From NCBI GenBank assembly GCA_029227215.1, contig JAQXZM010000034.1, forward strand, positions 1 through 40,244: a stretch of DNA of 40,244 bases, given 5' to 3'. Origin of the DNA: Bifidobacteriaceae bacterium (GTDB lineage: Bacteria > Actinomycetota > Actinomycetes > Actinomycetales > Bifidobacteriaceae). A program made the translations under genes and the position numbers. Positions 7,650-16,799 of this stretch are shown here, in pieces. Under the pieces are notes generated by a model. It saw only the letters and a program-made list of their open reading frames with translations. It did not search any database and was not told where the DNA came from. The first letter of the stretch is position 1. Every line of letters begins with the position of its first letter.

Positions 7650-8318
7650 ATGAGTTCCCTTTTCGATTACGATTCCCCCTTCATGCGGGGGCTCGAATGG
7701 CTCGTCGACGTCATCTGGGTCAACATCCTGCTCATCGTCACATCGCTGCCGGTCGTCACCATCGGCGCGGCGCTCACCGCGTCCTATGACTCGCTGCGCC
7801 GCATCCGCGAGGGCGAGGGGCACGTGACGCGCGCATACTTCCGCGCGTTCGCCGCGAACTTCGGCAAGGCCACGGCGCTGTGGGCGGTGTACGGGATCAT
7901 CGGCGCCGGGCTCGCCTACACGTGGATCGTGCTGCGCATCGACGGGCTGCTCATCCCCAAGATCGCGTTCAGCGTACTGTGGGTTATCGGCTTCGAATGG
8001 GTGTGGTACCTGCAGTCCCGCTTCGAGAACACGGTGGGCGTCACGCTGCGCAATTCCCTCCTTTTTGGGATTTCCTATGCGATGGCGACGATCGCGCTCG
8101 CCGCCATCGACGCGATTGCGATCTATGTGCTCTACGCCAGCTTCATGTACTTCATTCAGGGCCTGTTCCTGCTGGTGGTGCTGGGGCCGGGATTCGTGCT
8201 GTCGATCCATGTGCCGATTCTCGAACGGGTCATGAAACCGCAGATCCAGGCCGGGAAGCAGGCTCGCACACAGGCGGATGCCGAGGAGCCGACGCAGGCC
8301 GACGAATCGGGCGCGTGA
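7650..8318 (+). CDS. YesL-family (DUF624) membrane protein
   Basis: A 222-residue integral membrane protein. The N-terminal pattern (FDYDSPFMRGLEWLVDVIWVNILLIVTSLPVVTIGAALTA) is the hallmark of YesL/DUF624: a helix ending in a proline turn, then GAALTASYDSLRRIREGEG. Three or four further membrane helices lie at about 75-95, 103-122, 140-160 and 165-190. The C-terminal tail is polar (QADAEEPTQADESGA). DUF624 genes regularly sit beside sugar ABC importers in firmicutes and bifidobacteria; their molecular role is not established. A ribosome-binding site (AGAAAGG) lies about 12 nt before the ATG. Confidence 0.85.
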   Translation: MSSLFDYDSPFMRGLEWLVDVIWVNILLIVTSLPVVTIGAALTASYDSLRRIREGEGHVTRAYFRAFAANFGKATALWAVYGIIGAGLAYTWIVLRIDGLLIPKIAFSVLWVIGFEWVWYLQSRFENTVGVTLRNSLLFGISYAMATIALAAIDAIAIYVLYASFMYFIQGLFLLVVLGPGFVLSIHVPILERVMKPQIQAGKQARTQADAEEPTQADESGA

Positions 8319-8596
8319 ATCGCCCCGTTCGTGCCGCCGTTGCGGTACGATTCAAATCGATGTGAGCTACGCTAGCGTCAGTCTCCCTCGCGGACCTTCC
8401 GTAGAATAATCCGCAGGACTATCCATGGAGCTTTTCGCGTGACCTTTCGCGGTGCTTTCTGCGGGATAATCCACGGGAATTTCTCGGGGCCGTATGACTT
8501 GGGGTTATTCGAGTTCAGGAGACACCTGGCGGGCGGGAACATGCGCGACAGCCATGCAACCATGAGCAACCATGCAACCATGAGAGGGGTGGTCCG
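8319..8596. other. Intergenic region before the DUF4012 gene
   Basis: 278 bp without a gene. A small hairpin (GTGCCGC with GCGGTAC near 8331-8348) follows the YesL stop. Two related segments containing TAATCCGC or GATAATCCAC occur at 8405-8415 and 8464-8474. A short duplication, CAACCATGAG/CAACCATG, lies just upstream of the GAGAGGGG ribosome-binding site. No clear promoter boxes are seen. Confidence 0.4.
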
Positions 8597-10441
8597 ATGC
8601 CGAGGCATATTCAGAGTGCTTTGGACGCTGACTATTCGTACGACTATGCCTCCGACACTCTGCGCCGGAACCATCCGGGCCTGAAACGCGCCCAGACGGT
8701 GCTCGTCATCGTGCTGCTCGCCGTTATCTTCATTGGCGCGGGCGCCTCCTATTACTCTTACACGCGCTTGTGCTCGCAGGCACGCCGCATCCAGACGCTC
8801 GAGCAGAACGCCATCAAGTCCATGACGGCCGGCGCCTCCGGCACGCCATCCGACTACCTCACCGCGCTCAAGGGCAACCTTGCGGACGCGCAGAGCAGCA
8901 CCTCCCAGGCGCGCGCCATCACGCACAGCGGCCTGTGGGACGCCTACACGCACATCCACGGCTACAGCGCCGACGCAAAGACGCTGCGCTCCATGACCGA
9001 GATCATGGACTCCATCGCCACCGACACGCTGCCGCAATACACGACGGCGCTCGACGGCGTGAGCGGTGCCTCCCTGTACAACGCGGACGGCAGCCTCAAC
9101 GTGGCGCCCATCACCGATGCCGTGAACGGCATCGCTAGCATGAACAGCGGCCTTAAGCAGCAGCTCGACGACATGGGCGCGCTCGCCGAACCGCGCGACC
9201 AGACGCTGTACGACGTGTTCGAGGCCGTGATGAGCAGTTCGTCGTCCGTGCTCACCCAGATGCAGTCGCTCTCCGGCCTCTACGAGTTCCTGCCCAGCCT
9301 GCTGGGCGCCACGAGCTCGCGCACCTACATCGTGCTCGGCGAAGAGACCGGCATGGGCATGCCCGCGGGCGGCGACATCGAGTCGGTGGGCTGGGTGACG
9401 GCGAACGGCGGCAAGTTCACGGTCAGCGACTTCTACGCCTCCGACGTGTGGGCGCAGGACGCAGGCGTGGCGGACGTGACGGGCGATCAGAACAACCTGT
9501 TCAACGTCATCTCCGGCGTCAGCTACGGTTCGGACTTCTCCACCATCACCGCCAACCCGAACTTCCCGGACGTTGCGACGCTCGCCAACGACTTCTGGGG
9601 CGCCACCGGCTACGTGGGCACCAGCTCGAGCGCCGACGGCGTGATGATGTTCGACCCGTGGGCGCTCCAGCAGCTCGTGGCGGTGGGCGGCGACCTGACG
9701 CTCAACGGCGGCCTGAAGCTCACCGCGGACGACACCGCGCAGTTCCTCGCGCACGACATCTATGATTCCGTGGACGCGGATTCGTTCAAGACGTACTACA
9801 CCGAGATCGTGAGCGGCATCGTCAACAACGCGTTCTCCGACATGACGATGGACAAGCTGCTCAAGCTTTCCGACGTGCTCGTGCAGTGCGCCGAGGGGCG
9901 CCACGCCTCGCTGTGGTCGTTCCATTCGGAGGACCAGGCGACGCTGCGCGCCACGAAGCTCGCCGGTGAGGTCTCCTCAGACACGGCGAACCCGGTGGTG
10001 GGCGTGTACAACATGCAGAAGCACACGTCCGCGATGGACTGGTACCTCAAGCGCGTGAGCACCGTCACCAAGACCGCTGACGAGACGTACCACGTGCGCT
10101 TCGAGCTCAACAACACGCTTGGCAGCGCGGTGGGGATGTCCAGCGCGATCGTGGGCGCCGCGAACGGCGAGGCGCAGGTGGGTCACCAGCTGCAGCGCGT
10201 GTATGTGTACACGCCGGCGGGCGCCACGATCAGCGGTTTCAGCGTGCAGTCCGGCGCCGACGTGCAGACGGTGCCGATGGGCTCCACCACGGTCTACACG
10301 TTCCAGACCGACATCGGCATGGCGGCGAACGACGTGATCGAGTTCGACGTCACGTGCGCCAAGGGCGCGGCGAACCTGCTGCTCGACCAGACGCCCGGCA
10401 GCTCCGACGACCTGGGCGTGACGTATGACTACGGGCTGTGA
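8597..10441 (+). CDS. DUF4012 domain-containing membrane-anchored protein
   Basis: A 614-residue protein with a short cytoplasmic N-terminus, one membrane helix (~32-56, VLVIVLLAVIFIGAGASYYSY) and a long extracellular part. The segment TYIVLGEETGMGMPAGGDIESVGWVTANGGKFTVSDF (~235-275) is the DUF4012 core. The family's usual version reads roughly Y-L-x-L-x-Q-N-x-x-E-x-R-x-x-GG. Actinobacterial DUF4012 proteins are often near exopolysaccharide genes, but the activity is unknown. The start has GAGAGGGG upstream. The gene ends in an 18-bp tandem repeat and is followed by a strong terminator, so it is probably monocistronic. Confidence 0.82.
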   Translation: MPRHIQSALDADYSYDYASDTLRRNHPGLKRAQTVLVIVLLAVIFIGAGASYYSYTRLCSQARRIQTLEQNAIKSMTAGASGTPSDYLTALKGNLADAQSSTSQARAITHSGLWDAYTHIHGYSADAKTLRSMTEIMDSIATDTLPQYTTALDGVSGASLYNADGSLNVAPITDAVNGIASMNSGLKQQLDDMGALAEPRDQTLYDVFEAVMSSSSSVLTQMQSLSGLYEFLPSLLGATSSRTYIVLGEETGMGMPAGGDIESVGWVTANGGKFTVSDFYASDVWAQDAGVADVTGDQNNLFNVISGVSYGSDFSTITANPNFPDVATLANDFWGATGYVGTSSSADGVMMFDPWALQQLVAVGGDLTLNGGLKLTADDTAQFLAHDIYDSVDADSFKTYYTEIVSGIVNNAFSDMTMDKLLKLSDVLVQCAEGRHASLWSFHSEDQATLRATKLAGEVSSDTANPVVGVYNMQKHTSAMDWYLKRVSTVTKTADETYHVRFELNNTLGSAVGMSSAIVGAANGEAQVGHQLQRVYVYTPAGATISGFSVQSGADVQTVPMGSTTVYTFQTDIGMAANDVIEFDVTCAKGAANLLLDQTPGSSDDLGVTYDYGL

Positions 10442-10480
10442 TTTGACTGCGGGCTGTGGCCTGACGGCGGGCTGTGATTG
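10427..10480 (+). repeat. 18-bp tandem repeat across the DUF4012 stop codon
   Basis: Three consecutive 18-bp units each contain GGGCTGTG (GACTACGGGCTGTGATTT, GACTGCGGGCTGTGGCCT, GACGGCGGGCTGTGATTG). The first holds the last codons and stop (YGL-stop). The other two continue the same reading frame after the stop to a second TGA. Confidence 0.75.
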
Positions 10481-10511
10481 ATGGGCAGCCTCTCGTTCCT
10501 GGAGGGTGATG

Positions 10512-10556
10512 GCGCGGCGTGTTGCGGAAATTTCGCGACACGCCGCGCTGTTTTTT
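10512..10556 (+). terminator. Strong intrinsic terminator
   Basis: A stem of about 15 bp (GCGCGGCGTG-TTGCG with CGCGA-CACGCCGCGC) has a GAAATTT loop and runs into TGTTTTTT. It ends the DUF4012 transcript. Confidence 0.93.
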
Positions 10557-10635
10557 CCGATACTCACACTTTCGCCATATTTGAGCGGTTATGTTGGTAG
10601 GTAACAGAATTGACCCAGGGACAAGGAAGAGCGTC

Positions 10636-11520
10636 ATGGCGCGAAAAGTCACCTCGGGGGCCAAGGACGGCGCCGATGCCGTGACAGGGGAGTTCCCCAG
10701 CGTCCGTCGCGCCGAGGCCCGCCGCACCGAAGCCGGTGGCATGACGGCTACCGATTCCGGGGGCATGCATGCCTCCGACACCGGCTCGTACCCTGCCTAT
10801 ACCCCCATCACCATCACGACGAGCCAGCCGCTCGTGACCGATGCGATTGCCACTGATGCGCTGGCAACGGATGCGCTGGCCACCGATGCGATGGAGGTGG
10901 CGCGATCCGAGCAATCTGCGCGATCCGAGCAATCCGCGCGACCTGCAGTCTCCGCGCATTCTGAGAGACCTGTGCGTTTTGCACAACCTGGGCACTCTGC
11001 GCATTCCGGTCATCCAGACCGGCCGCACCGCGCGGCGCGTGAAGAACGCGCCACGTCCAGCGCCGCCAACAGCGCCAACAATACCGGTCTTCACGAGCCC
11101 ATCGATGAAAGCACCGGCAGCACGGGGCTCGTGGTGCTGCTGTGGGTGGCCGTCGTGGGCATCATCGCCGCGTTGGGCATCTGGTGGTTGTTGCCGTCGC
11201 TGCCGGCGCAGAATCGCAGCGCACTGCCCGCGTGGTACCAGCGCGCCGTGGACGACCCCGATTGGAGGGCGGAGGGCGCCGAATACGTCCCGCTTCTCGT
11301 GGGCGCCACCATCGTGGTGCTCTTGCTGGCGGTGCTGCTGCACCGGTGGATCCTCTCGGCGGTGTGCATCGCGTGCATCATCGTGGAGCTGGGCTGCGGC
11401 ATCGGCTACTTCGTGTCGGCGGGCACCAATCCGCAAGACACCGCGGTGTATCTGCGCAGTGGCAGCACCGAGCAGGCGATGGCGGTGCCGCATCCCTCTG
11501 GCTCCATTTCCCGTTCCTGA
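10636..11520 (+). CDS. Membrane protein with disordered repeat-bearing N-terminus, unknown
   Basis: A protein of 294 residues from ATG 10636, chosen because AAGGAAGAG lies six nt upstream; the track's ATG 10591 has no such site. Residues 1-155 are polar and low complexity. They carry DNA-level tandem repeats: a 15-bp unit giving ATDAL/ATDAL/ATDAM, and an 18-bp unit giving RSEQSA twice. The C-terminal half has three hydrophobic helices: LVVLLWVAVVGIIAALGIWWLL, VPLLVGATIVVLLLAVLLHRW and SAVCIACIIVELGCGIGYFV. I do not recognise a family. The layout suggests a cytoplasmic tail on a small membrane anchor. It lies alone between a terminator and the dnaK promoter. Confidence 0.7.
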   Translation: MARKVTSGAKDGADAVTGEFPSVRRAEARRTEAGGMTATDSGGMHASDTGSYPAYTPITITTSQPLVTDAIATDALATDALATDAMEVARSEQSARSEQSARPAVSAHSERPVRFAQPGHSAHSGHPDRPHRAAREERATSSAANSANNTGLHEPIDESTGSTGLVVLLWVAVVGIIAALGIWWLLPSLPAQNRSALPAWYQRAVDDPDWRAEGAEYVPLLVGATIVVLLLAVLLHRWILSAVCIACIIVELGCGIGYFVSAGTNPQDTAVYLRSGSTEQAMAVPHPSGSISRS

Positions 11521-11548
11521 AATTTCTCTGTGAGTGTAAAGAATGGAC

Positions 11549-11582
11549 TTGCGTTTTCAAACTTGAGTGTAGTAGACTCAAG
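11549..11582 (+). promoter_or_regulatory. dnaK promoter with perfect HAIR (HspR) operator
   Basis: CTTGAGT (11562-11568), seven bases, then ACTCAAG (11576-11582) is an exact match to the HspR-associated inverted repeat known from Streptomyces and bifidobacteria. TTGCGT (11549-11554) and TAGACT (11573-11578), 18 bp apart, form a plausible promoter. The operator then covers the -10 box and HspR would block RNA polymerase. hspR is the last gene of the operon, giving a closed feedback loop. Confidence 0.9.
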
Positions 11583-11813
11583 TTTTGTAAACGGAAGTCA
11601 GGAAGAACCTGATGCAGGCAGACCGTGACGTAAGCCCGAGAGGCGGTCGCGGCACGGCGATGCAGCAGCGCTCCAATGGCATCCGGCAGGACGAATAGAA
11701 AACACAGAAAGACACAGAAACGCGCGGCGGCTGCGCGACGTGCCCGGATGCGCCACACACAGGCGCTCTGAAGCAGTCAACGAACGTGCAGGCCGTGCGA
11801 ATGGAGGAACAAT
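11583..11813 (+). other. Long untranslated leader of the dnaK operon
   Basis: About 230 nt lie between the inferred start site and the dnaK ATG, with no credible ORF. The leader contains GC-rich segments able to pair locally (GCGCGGCGGCTGCGCG near 11722) and GGAGG at 11802 as ribosome-binding site. A regulatory fold is possible but not demonstrable by eye. Confidence 0.4.
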
Positions 11814-13718
11814 ATGGGACGCGCAGTTGGCATTGATTTGGGAACCACCAATTCCTGCATCGCAACCCTGGAAGGCGGTCAGCCGACCGTCATCGTGAAC
11901 GCCGAGGGCGCTCGCACCACGCCGTCCGTGGTGGCATTCAGCAAGTCCGGCGAGATTCTCGTCGGCGAAGTGGCAAAGCGCCAGGCCGTGACGAACGTTG
12001 ACCGCACGATCAGCTCCGTCAAGCGCCACATGGGCACCGACTGGACCGTCGACATCGACGGCAAGAAGTGGACCCCGCAGGAGATCTCCGCACAGATCCT
12101 CATGAAGCTCAAGCGCGACGCCGAGGCATACCTGGGCGAGCCGGTCACGGATGCCGTCATCACATGCCCGGCGTACTTCAACGATGCTCAGCGCCAGGCC
12201 ACGAAGGACGCTGGCACGATCGCCGGCCTCAACGTGCTGCGTATCATCAATGAGCCGACCGCCGCGGCGCTTGCCTACGGCCTGGAGAAGGGCAAGGAGG
12301 ATGAGCGCATCCTGGTCTTCGACCTTGGCGGCGGCACCTTCGATGTCTCCCTGCTGGAGATCGGCAAGGACGACGACGGCTTCTCCACCATTCAGGTGCA
12401 GGCGACGAACGGCGATAACCACCTCGGTGGCGACGATTGGGATCAGAAGATCATCGATTGGCTCGTCAGCGAAGTCAAGAACAAGTACGGTGTGGACCTG
12501 AGCAAGGACAAGATCGCCTTGCAGCGCCTCAAGGAGGCCGCTGAGCAGGCGAAGAAGGAGCTGAGCTCCTCCACGTCCACCAACATCTCGATGCAGTACT
12601 TGGCGATGACCCCTGACGGCACGCCTGTGCACCTCGACGAGACGCTGACCCGTGCGCACTTCGAAGAGATGACGTCCGACCTGCTCAACCGCTGCCGCAC
12701 GCCGTTCAACAACGTGCTGAGCGACGCGAACGTGTCGGTCTCCGACATCGACCACGTGGTGCTCGTCGGCGGCTCCACCCGTATGCCTGCCGTGCAGGAG
12801 CTCGTCAAGGAGCTCACCGGTGGCAAGGAAGCCAACAAGTCCGTGAACCCGGATGAGGTCGTGGCTGTCGGCGCCGCCGTGCAGTCCGGCGTCATCAAGG
12901 GCGACCGCAAGGACGTGCTGCTCATCGACGTGACCCCGCTGAGCCTGGGCATCGAGACCAAGGGCGGCATCATGACCAAGCTCATCGATCGCAACACCGC
13001 CATCCCGACCAAGCGTTCCGAGATCTTCTCGACTGCGGAAGACAACCAGCCGTCCGTGCTCATCCAGGTCTACCAGGGCGAGCGTGAGTTCGCGCGCGAC
13101 AACAAGCCGCTGGGTACCTTCGAGCTGAGCGGCATCGCGCCGGCTCCGCGTGGCGTGCCGCAGATCGAAGTCACGTTCGACATCGACGCCAACGGCATCG
13201 TGCACGTCTCCGCGAAGGACAAGGGCACTGGCAAGGAGCAGTCCATCACGATCACCGGTGGCTCCGGCCTGAGCAAGGACGAGATCAACCGCATGGTCGA
13301 TGAGGCCAAGGCTCACGACGCCGAGGACAAGAAGCGCCGTGAGGACGCCGACACCCGCAACCAGGCCGAGGGCTTCGCATACCAGACCGAGAAGGTGCTC
13401 AACGACAACAAGTCCAAGCTCTCCGATGACGTGGTCAAGGACGTGACCGCCAAGATCGACGCCCTGAAGACCGCTCTCAAGGGTGACGACATCGACGCCA
13501 TCAAGAAGGCACAGGACGAGCTGATGAAGTCCGCCCAGAAGATCGGCGAGGCCCTGTATGCGCAGGGTGGCGCCAATGGCGCTGCCGGTGCCGCGGGCGC
13601 GGCTGGCGCAGCAGGCGCCGCTGGTGCCGCAGGTGCTGCTGGCAACGCCAGCTCCTCCGATGATGACGTGGTGGACGCCGAGGTGGTGGACGACGACAAC
13701 AAGAAGGACGGCGAGTGA
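11814..13718 (+). CDS. dnaK: Molecular chaperone DnaK (Hsp70)
   Basis: A protein of 634 residues, normal for the family. The ATPase domain opens with [10 protein letters not shown] and carries the phosphate and adenosine motifs ([27 protein letters not shown]). The linker [13 protein letters not shown] leads to the peptide-binding domain (~370-490), then the helical lid. The C-terminal tail is a low-complexity run of Gly-Ala-Ala repeats ending in acidic [16 protein letters not shown], as in other actinobacterial DnaKs. It refolds client proteins with GrpE and DnaJ in the cytoplasm. It is the first gene of the operon, with ribosome-binding site GGAGG, and its stop overlaps the grpE start. Confidence 0.98.
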   Translation: MGRAVGIDLGTTNSCIATLEGGQPTVIVNAEGARTTPSVVAFSKSGEILVGEVAKRQAVTNVDRTISSVKRHMGTDWTVDIDGKKWTPQEISAQILMKLKRDAEAYLGEPVTDAVITCPAYFNDAQRQATKDAGTIAGLNVLRIINEPTAAALAYGLEKGKEDERILVFDLGGGTFDVSLLEIGKDDDGFSTIQVQATNGDNHLGGDDWDQKIIDWLVSEVKNKYGVDLSKDKIALQRLKEAAEQAKKELSSSTSTNISMQYLAMTPDGTPVHLDETLTRAHFEEMTSDLLNRCRTPFNNVLSDANVSVSDIDHVVLVGGSTRMPAVQELVKELTGGKEANKSVNPDEVVAVGAAVQSGVIKGDRKDVLLIDVTPLSLGIETKGGIMTKLIDRNTAIPTKRSEIFSTAEDNQPSVLIQVYQGEREFARDNKPLGTFELSGIAPAPRGVPQIEVTFDIDANGIVHVSAKDKGTGKEQSITITGGSGLSKDEINRMVDEAKAHDAEDKKRREDADTRNQAEGFAYQTEKVLNDNKSKLSDDVVKDVTAKIDALKTALKGDDIDAIKKAQDELMKSAQKIGEALYAQGGANGAAGAAGAAGAAGAAGAAGAAGNASSSDDDVVDAEVVDDDNKKDGE

Positions 13719-14554
13719 TGCCGGACTTCAACAAGGATGACTACCTGGCGGGGATGGGCGACGCCGACAAGCTCGCCCAGAACCCGCCGGCAGGCGGTGC
13801 TGCTGGTGCTGCTGGTGCCGGTGCGGTGGCTGATGATGCGGCGAAGGCCGCGGATGCCAAGCCTGCCGATGGTGCCACGGCCAATGGCGCTGCACAAGCC
13901 GCTGGCGCTGGCAAGGCAGATGCGAAGGCCGGTGCCGGTGGCAAAGCCGACGCTCAGCCGGATGCTCAGGCCGATGCCAACGCGGAATCCAATGCCGACG
14001 GAAGCCTGACCCCGCTGGGGCAGGCGAAGAAGGAAGCCGCGGATTACCTCGAGGCCCTGCAGCGTGAGCGCGCGGAGTTCATCAACTACCGCAACCGCAT
14101 GTCGAAGGAACTCGACCGCAACCGCCAGCACGGCATCATCGACGTGCTCACCGCGTTGCTGCCGGCGCTTGACGACATCGACCGCATCCGCGAGCATGAT
14201 GGCATGGACGATTCGTTCAAGGCCGTCGCCGCCAAGATCGACAAGACGTTCGCCAAGTTCGGCGTCGAGAAGTTCGGTGAGAAGGGTGAGCCCTTCGATC
14301 CGACGAAGCATGAGGCCGTGCTGCACCGGCAGGACGCCTCCGCGAAGACGGAGACCGTGGATGCCGTGGTCGAGGCCGGGTACCGCATCGGCGACCGCGT
14401 GATCCGCGCGGCGCGCGTCGTGGTGGTCGCCCCTGCGGACGACGCGCCTGCGGGTGGCGCTTCTGGCAACGGTAGCGCTTCCGATGCGGCGGCAGGCGAT
14501 GGCGCTGCAAACACCGCGAATGGCGGCGCTGCGAACGGCGCAGCCAACAACTGA
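13718..14554 (+). CDS. grpE: Nucleotide exchange factor GrpE
   Basis: 278 residues from the ATG overlapping the dnaK stop (TGATG); a GTG one codon earlier is possible. Residues ~1-100 are a disordered Ala/Asp/Gly/Lys-rich region. The long paired helix begins near YLEALQRERAEFINYRNRMSKE, and the beta domain near the conserved FDPTKHEAVLHRQD. The ending GYRIGDRVIRAARVVVV is typical. A further Gly/Ala/Asn-rich tail of about 40 residues makes it longer than E. coli GrpE (197). It releases ADP from DnaK. Confidence 0.96.
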   Translation: MPDFNKDDYLAGMGDADKLAQNPPAGGAAGAAGAGAVADDAAKAADAKPADGATANGAAQAAGAGKADAKAGAGGKADAQPDAQADANAESNADGSLTPLGQAKKEAADYLEALQRERAEFINYRNRMSKELDRNRQHGIIDVLTALLPALDDIDRIREHDGMDDSFKAVAAKIDKTFAKFGVEKFGEKGEPFDPTKHEAVLHRQDASAKTETVDAVVEAGYRIGDRVIRAARVVVVAPADDAPAGGASGNGSASDAAAGDGAANTANGGAANGAANN

Positions 14555-14560
14555 TTCCAA

Positions 14561-14592
14561 CGGGCGGCAATCCCCAGCCGGGTTGCCGCCCG
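14561..14592 (+). other. Hairpin between grpE and dnaJ
   Basis: CGGGCGGCAA pairs with TTGCCGCCCG around a 12-nt loop, seven nt after grpE. No T tract follows, so it may tune rather than end transcription into dnaJ. Confidence 0.6.
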
Positions 14593-14638
14593 GCATCATA
14601 TCCATAACCAAACAAGGACTTTTCAAGGACTTATTCCA

Positions 14639-14674
14639 ATCGATGCACCTATTGATGCACTTATCGATGCAATG
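14639..14674 (+). repeat. 12-bp tandem repeat before dnaJ
   Basis: Three consecutive 12-bp units: ATCGATGCACCT, ATTGATGCACTT, ATCGATGCAATG. They lie in the 166-bp gap between grpE and dnaJ, after the hairpin, in a locally AT-rich patch. Confidence 0.7.
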
Positions 14675-14720
14675 CAGCCGCGAACCCGGCAATGCCATCA
14701 CATGAGAAGGAGGAGTGGAA

Positions 14721-15803
14721 ATGGCAGAGCAAGATTGGCTCACCAAGGACTTCTACGCGGTCCTCGGTGTCAGTAAGGATGCCAGCGACTCCGATATCAC
14801 CAAGGCATATCGGAAGCTGGCGCGCAAGTATCATCCAGACCTTAACAAGACCCCTGAGGCGGAAGAGAAGTTCAAGGATATCTCCGAGGCCTATGACGTG
14901 CTGAGTAACAAGGAGCAGCGCCAGAAGTACGACGCGATCCGCTCCCTCGGCGCAGGCGGCGCCCGCTTCTCGGGCGGCAGCGGCGCCGGCGGGTTCGACG
15001 CCGGGCAGTTCTCGGACCTCTTCGGCTCGATGTTCGGCGGCTCCGGCTTCGGCGGCGGCCGCTTCAGCACGAGCGGCAACGGCGGCACCCATACCTACAC
15101 CTACAGCACCGGGGCGGGCGGGCCGGACCTGTCCGACATCCTCGGCGGCATGTTCGGAGGCGGCGCCGGGGCGGGCGCTCGCGGCGGCTTCAGCGCGGCG
15201 CAAGAGACGCGCAAGGGCCATGACCGCAACGCGCACATCACCCTCACGTTCCGCCAAGCGGTGGAAGGCGCCACGGTGAGCCTCTCTGCAGGCGGCAGTT
15301 CGTTTAAGACGCGCATCCCCGCGGGTGTGCGCGATGGGCAGAAGATCCGCATCCCCGGCAAGGGCGAGCCCGGTGTGGGCGGCGGCGCGAACGGCGACCT
15401 CTACATTGCCGTCACCGTGAAGCCGGACCCGGCGGGCGTGTTCACCGCCGAGGGGCGCAACCTGCACATGCGCATGCCGGTCACCGCTGCCGAGGCGGTG
15501 CTGGGCGGCACTGTGGAGGCGCGCGACTTCAACGGCCACACGTTCAAGATCAAGGTGCCGCAGGGCTCTGGCAACGGCAGGAAGCTGCGCGTGCGCGGCC
15601 GCGGCATCGACGACGGGCGCGAGACCGGCGACCTTATCGTGGAACTGGACGTGCAGCTGCCCCAGGAGCTCAGCGCCGAGCAGCGCAAGGCGCTCAAGGC
15701 GTTCGACAAGGCGAGTGCGGCGTTCAACACCGACGTGGCGCGTCGCCGCGAGACCGGCGAAGGCTTCGGTGCCGGCTCCGGCGCTGAGGGCGGTGCCCAA
15801 TGA
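14721..15803 (+). CDS. dnaJ: DnaJ-type co-chaperone lacking the zinc finger (DnaJ1/CbpA-like)
   Basis: 360 residues from ATG 14721; AAGGAGGAG lies seven nt upstream, and the track's GTG 14715 would overlap it. The J domain is residues ~10-75 with the HPD tripeptide in KYHPDLN, which stimulates DnaK ATPase. A Gly/Phe/Ser-rich region follows (~76-165). The CxxCxGxG zinc repeats are absent, and the two beta-barrel substrate-binding domains follow directly ([38 protein letters not shown]). This makes it a class II J-protein; bifidobacteria and streptomycetes usually have a second, zinc-containing DnaJ elsewhere. Its stop overlaps the hspR start. Confidence 0.93.
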   Translation: MAEQDWLTKDFYAVLGVSKDASDSDITKAYRKLARKYHPDLNKTPEAEEKFKDISEAYDVLSNKEQRQKYDAIRSLGAGGARFSGGSGAGGFDAGQFSDLFGSMFGGSGFGGGRFSTSGNGGTHTYTYSTGAGGPDLSDILGGMFGGGAGAGARGGFSAAQETRKGHDRNAHITLTFRQAVEGATVSLSAGGSSFKTRIPAGVRDGQKIRIPGKGEPGVGGGANGDLYIAVTVKPDPAGVFTAEGRNLHMRMPVTAAEAVLGGTVEARDFNGHTFKIKVPQGSGNGRKLRVRGRGIDDGRETGDLIVELDVQLPQELSAEQRKALKAFDKASAAFNTDVARRRETGEGFGAGSGAEGGAQ

Positions 15804-16558
15804 CGTCGCGCGTGGATCGCCAGATCAAGAAGGCGTACCTCGTGGCGGCGGCGGCGCTCGTGGAGGGCCGCGTGTCGCTCGACCAGATGGACGAGGCGGG
15901 GCTTAACGTGGAGCGGCCGATCTTCACGGTCGGCCAGGTGGCGCAGGTGGCGGACATCCACCCGCAGACGCTGCGCCAGTACGACAAGCTCAACCTCATC
16001 GTGCCCCGCCGCACGCCGGGCGGCGCTCGCCGCTACTCGCTGCGCGACGTGGACCGACTGACGCAGGCGCAGCATCTGGCGCAGGATGAGTCGATCAACC
16101 TGGCGGGCATCGCGCGCATTCTGCAGTTGGATGAAGAGAACCGCCAGCTGCGCCGCCAGATCGAGCGCCTTAAGCGCGGGGCGGATTCGTTCTTCGCTGC
16201 CGCCGTGGACGGCGAGGTGGTGGAGATCCGCCGCTCCCGCCGCGGCCACTCGTGGCGCAGGCCCCTGTTCAAGCCGCTCGAGCTCACCTCCACTGTGGAG
16301 GACCTCGACGATTACGACGAGGACGAGGATGATGGCGATGGCGATGGAACGGTGACGTATCGCGTTGTTGGTGGTGATAGTGCTGGCAAGAGGAATGCCG
16401 GTACTGGAAGTGCTGGCAGCAGCGGTCGCGCCGGCAAAGGCCGCACCTCCGTCATCACCGCCCAGTTGAACGATGATGACGATTCCGACGACGTTGATGA
16501 CGACGATGATTCGGATGTCGATTCCGCCGCAGACATCGACTTCGACGACGAGGAATAG
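15800..16558 (+). CDS. hspR: HspR heat-shock repressor, MerR family
   Basis: A 252-residue protein whose ATG overlaps the dnaJ stop (ATGA). The MerR helix-turn-helix is at ~41-100 ([27 protein letters not shown], then [18 protein letters not shown]). It is followed by a coiled coil ([18 protein letters not shown]). HspR is the known repressor that binds HAIR sites, using DnaK as co-repressor. A perfect HAIR precedes dnaK here. The C-terminal ~100 residues are unusual: a strongly acidic tail ([16 protein letters not shown] and [15 protein letters not shown]) makes it longer than typical HspR (~140-190). Confidence 0.95.
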   Translation: MTSRVDRQIKKAYLVAAAALVEGRVSLDQMDEAGLNVERPIFTVGQVAQVADIHPQTLRQYDKLNLIVPRRTPGGARRYSLRDVDRLTQAQHLAQDESINLAGIARILQLDEENRQLRRQIERLKRGADSFFAAAVDGEVVEIRRSRRGHSWRRPLFKPLELTSTVEDLDDYDEDEDDGDGDGTVTYRVVGGDSAGKRNAGTGSAGSSGRAGKGRTSVITAQLNDDDDSDDVDDDDDSDVDSAADIDFDDEE

Positions 16559-16674
16559 GGGAGCGGTTCGCGATTCCCAAGGGCTTGCGTCCTTTCCCCG
16601 AGACCTCACGCACTCTCGAGACCTCGTGCCGTCCTAAGGCCCCGCGCCCTTCCGAGGCCTCGCATCTTTCCCGC

Positions 16675-16717
16675 AAGGCTGCTGACATGACTCACCTCAT
16701 GCCAGCGGCCTTTTCTT
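16675..16717 (+). terminator. Terminator of the dnaK operon
   Basis: AAGGCTGCTGACATGA (16675-16690) pairs with TCATGCCAGCGGCCTT (16697-16712), with one wobble and one mismatch. The loop is CTCACC, followed by TTTTCTTG. Confidence 0.85.
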
Positions 16718-16799
16718 GTGCCGCTTGTGCCGAAGTCCCGCTAACAGCCGCGCCGTCAGCTGCCTCTCATGTTGCAAAAATAGTTGACCAACCTCACAA

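Noticed and set aside
13313-14746. 477-aa minus-strand ORF under dnaK/grpE
   Set aside because: Antisense to well-supported grpE and the dnaK tail; no recognisable domain.
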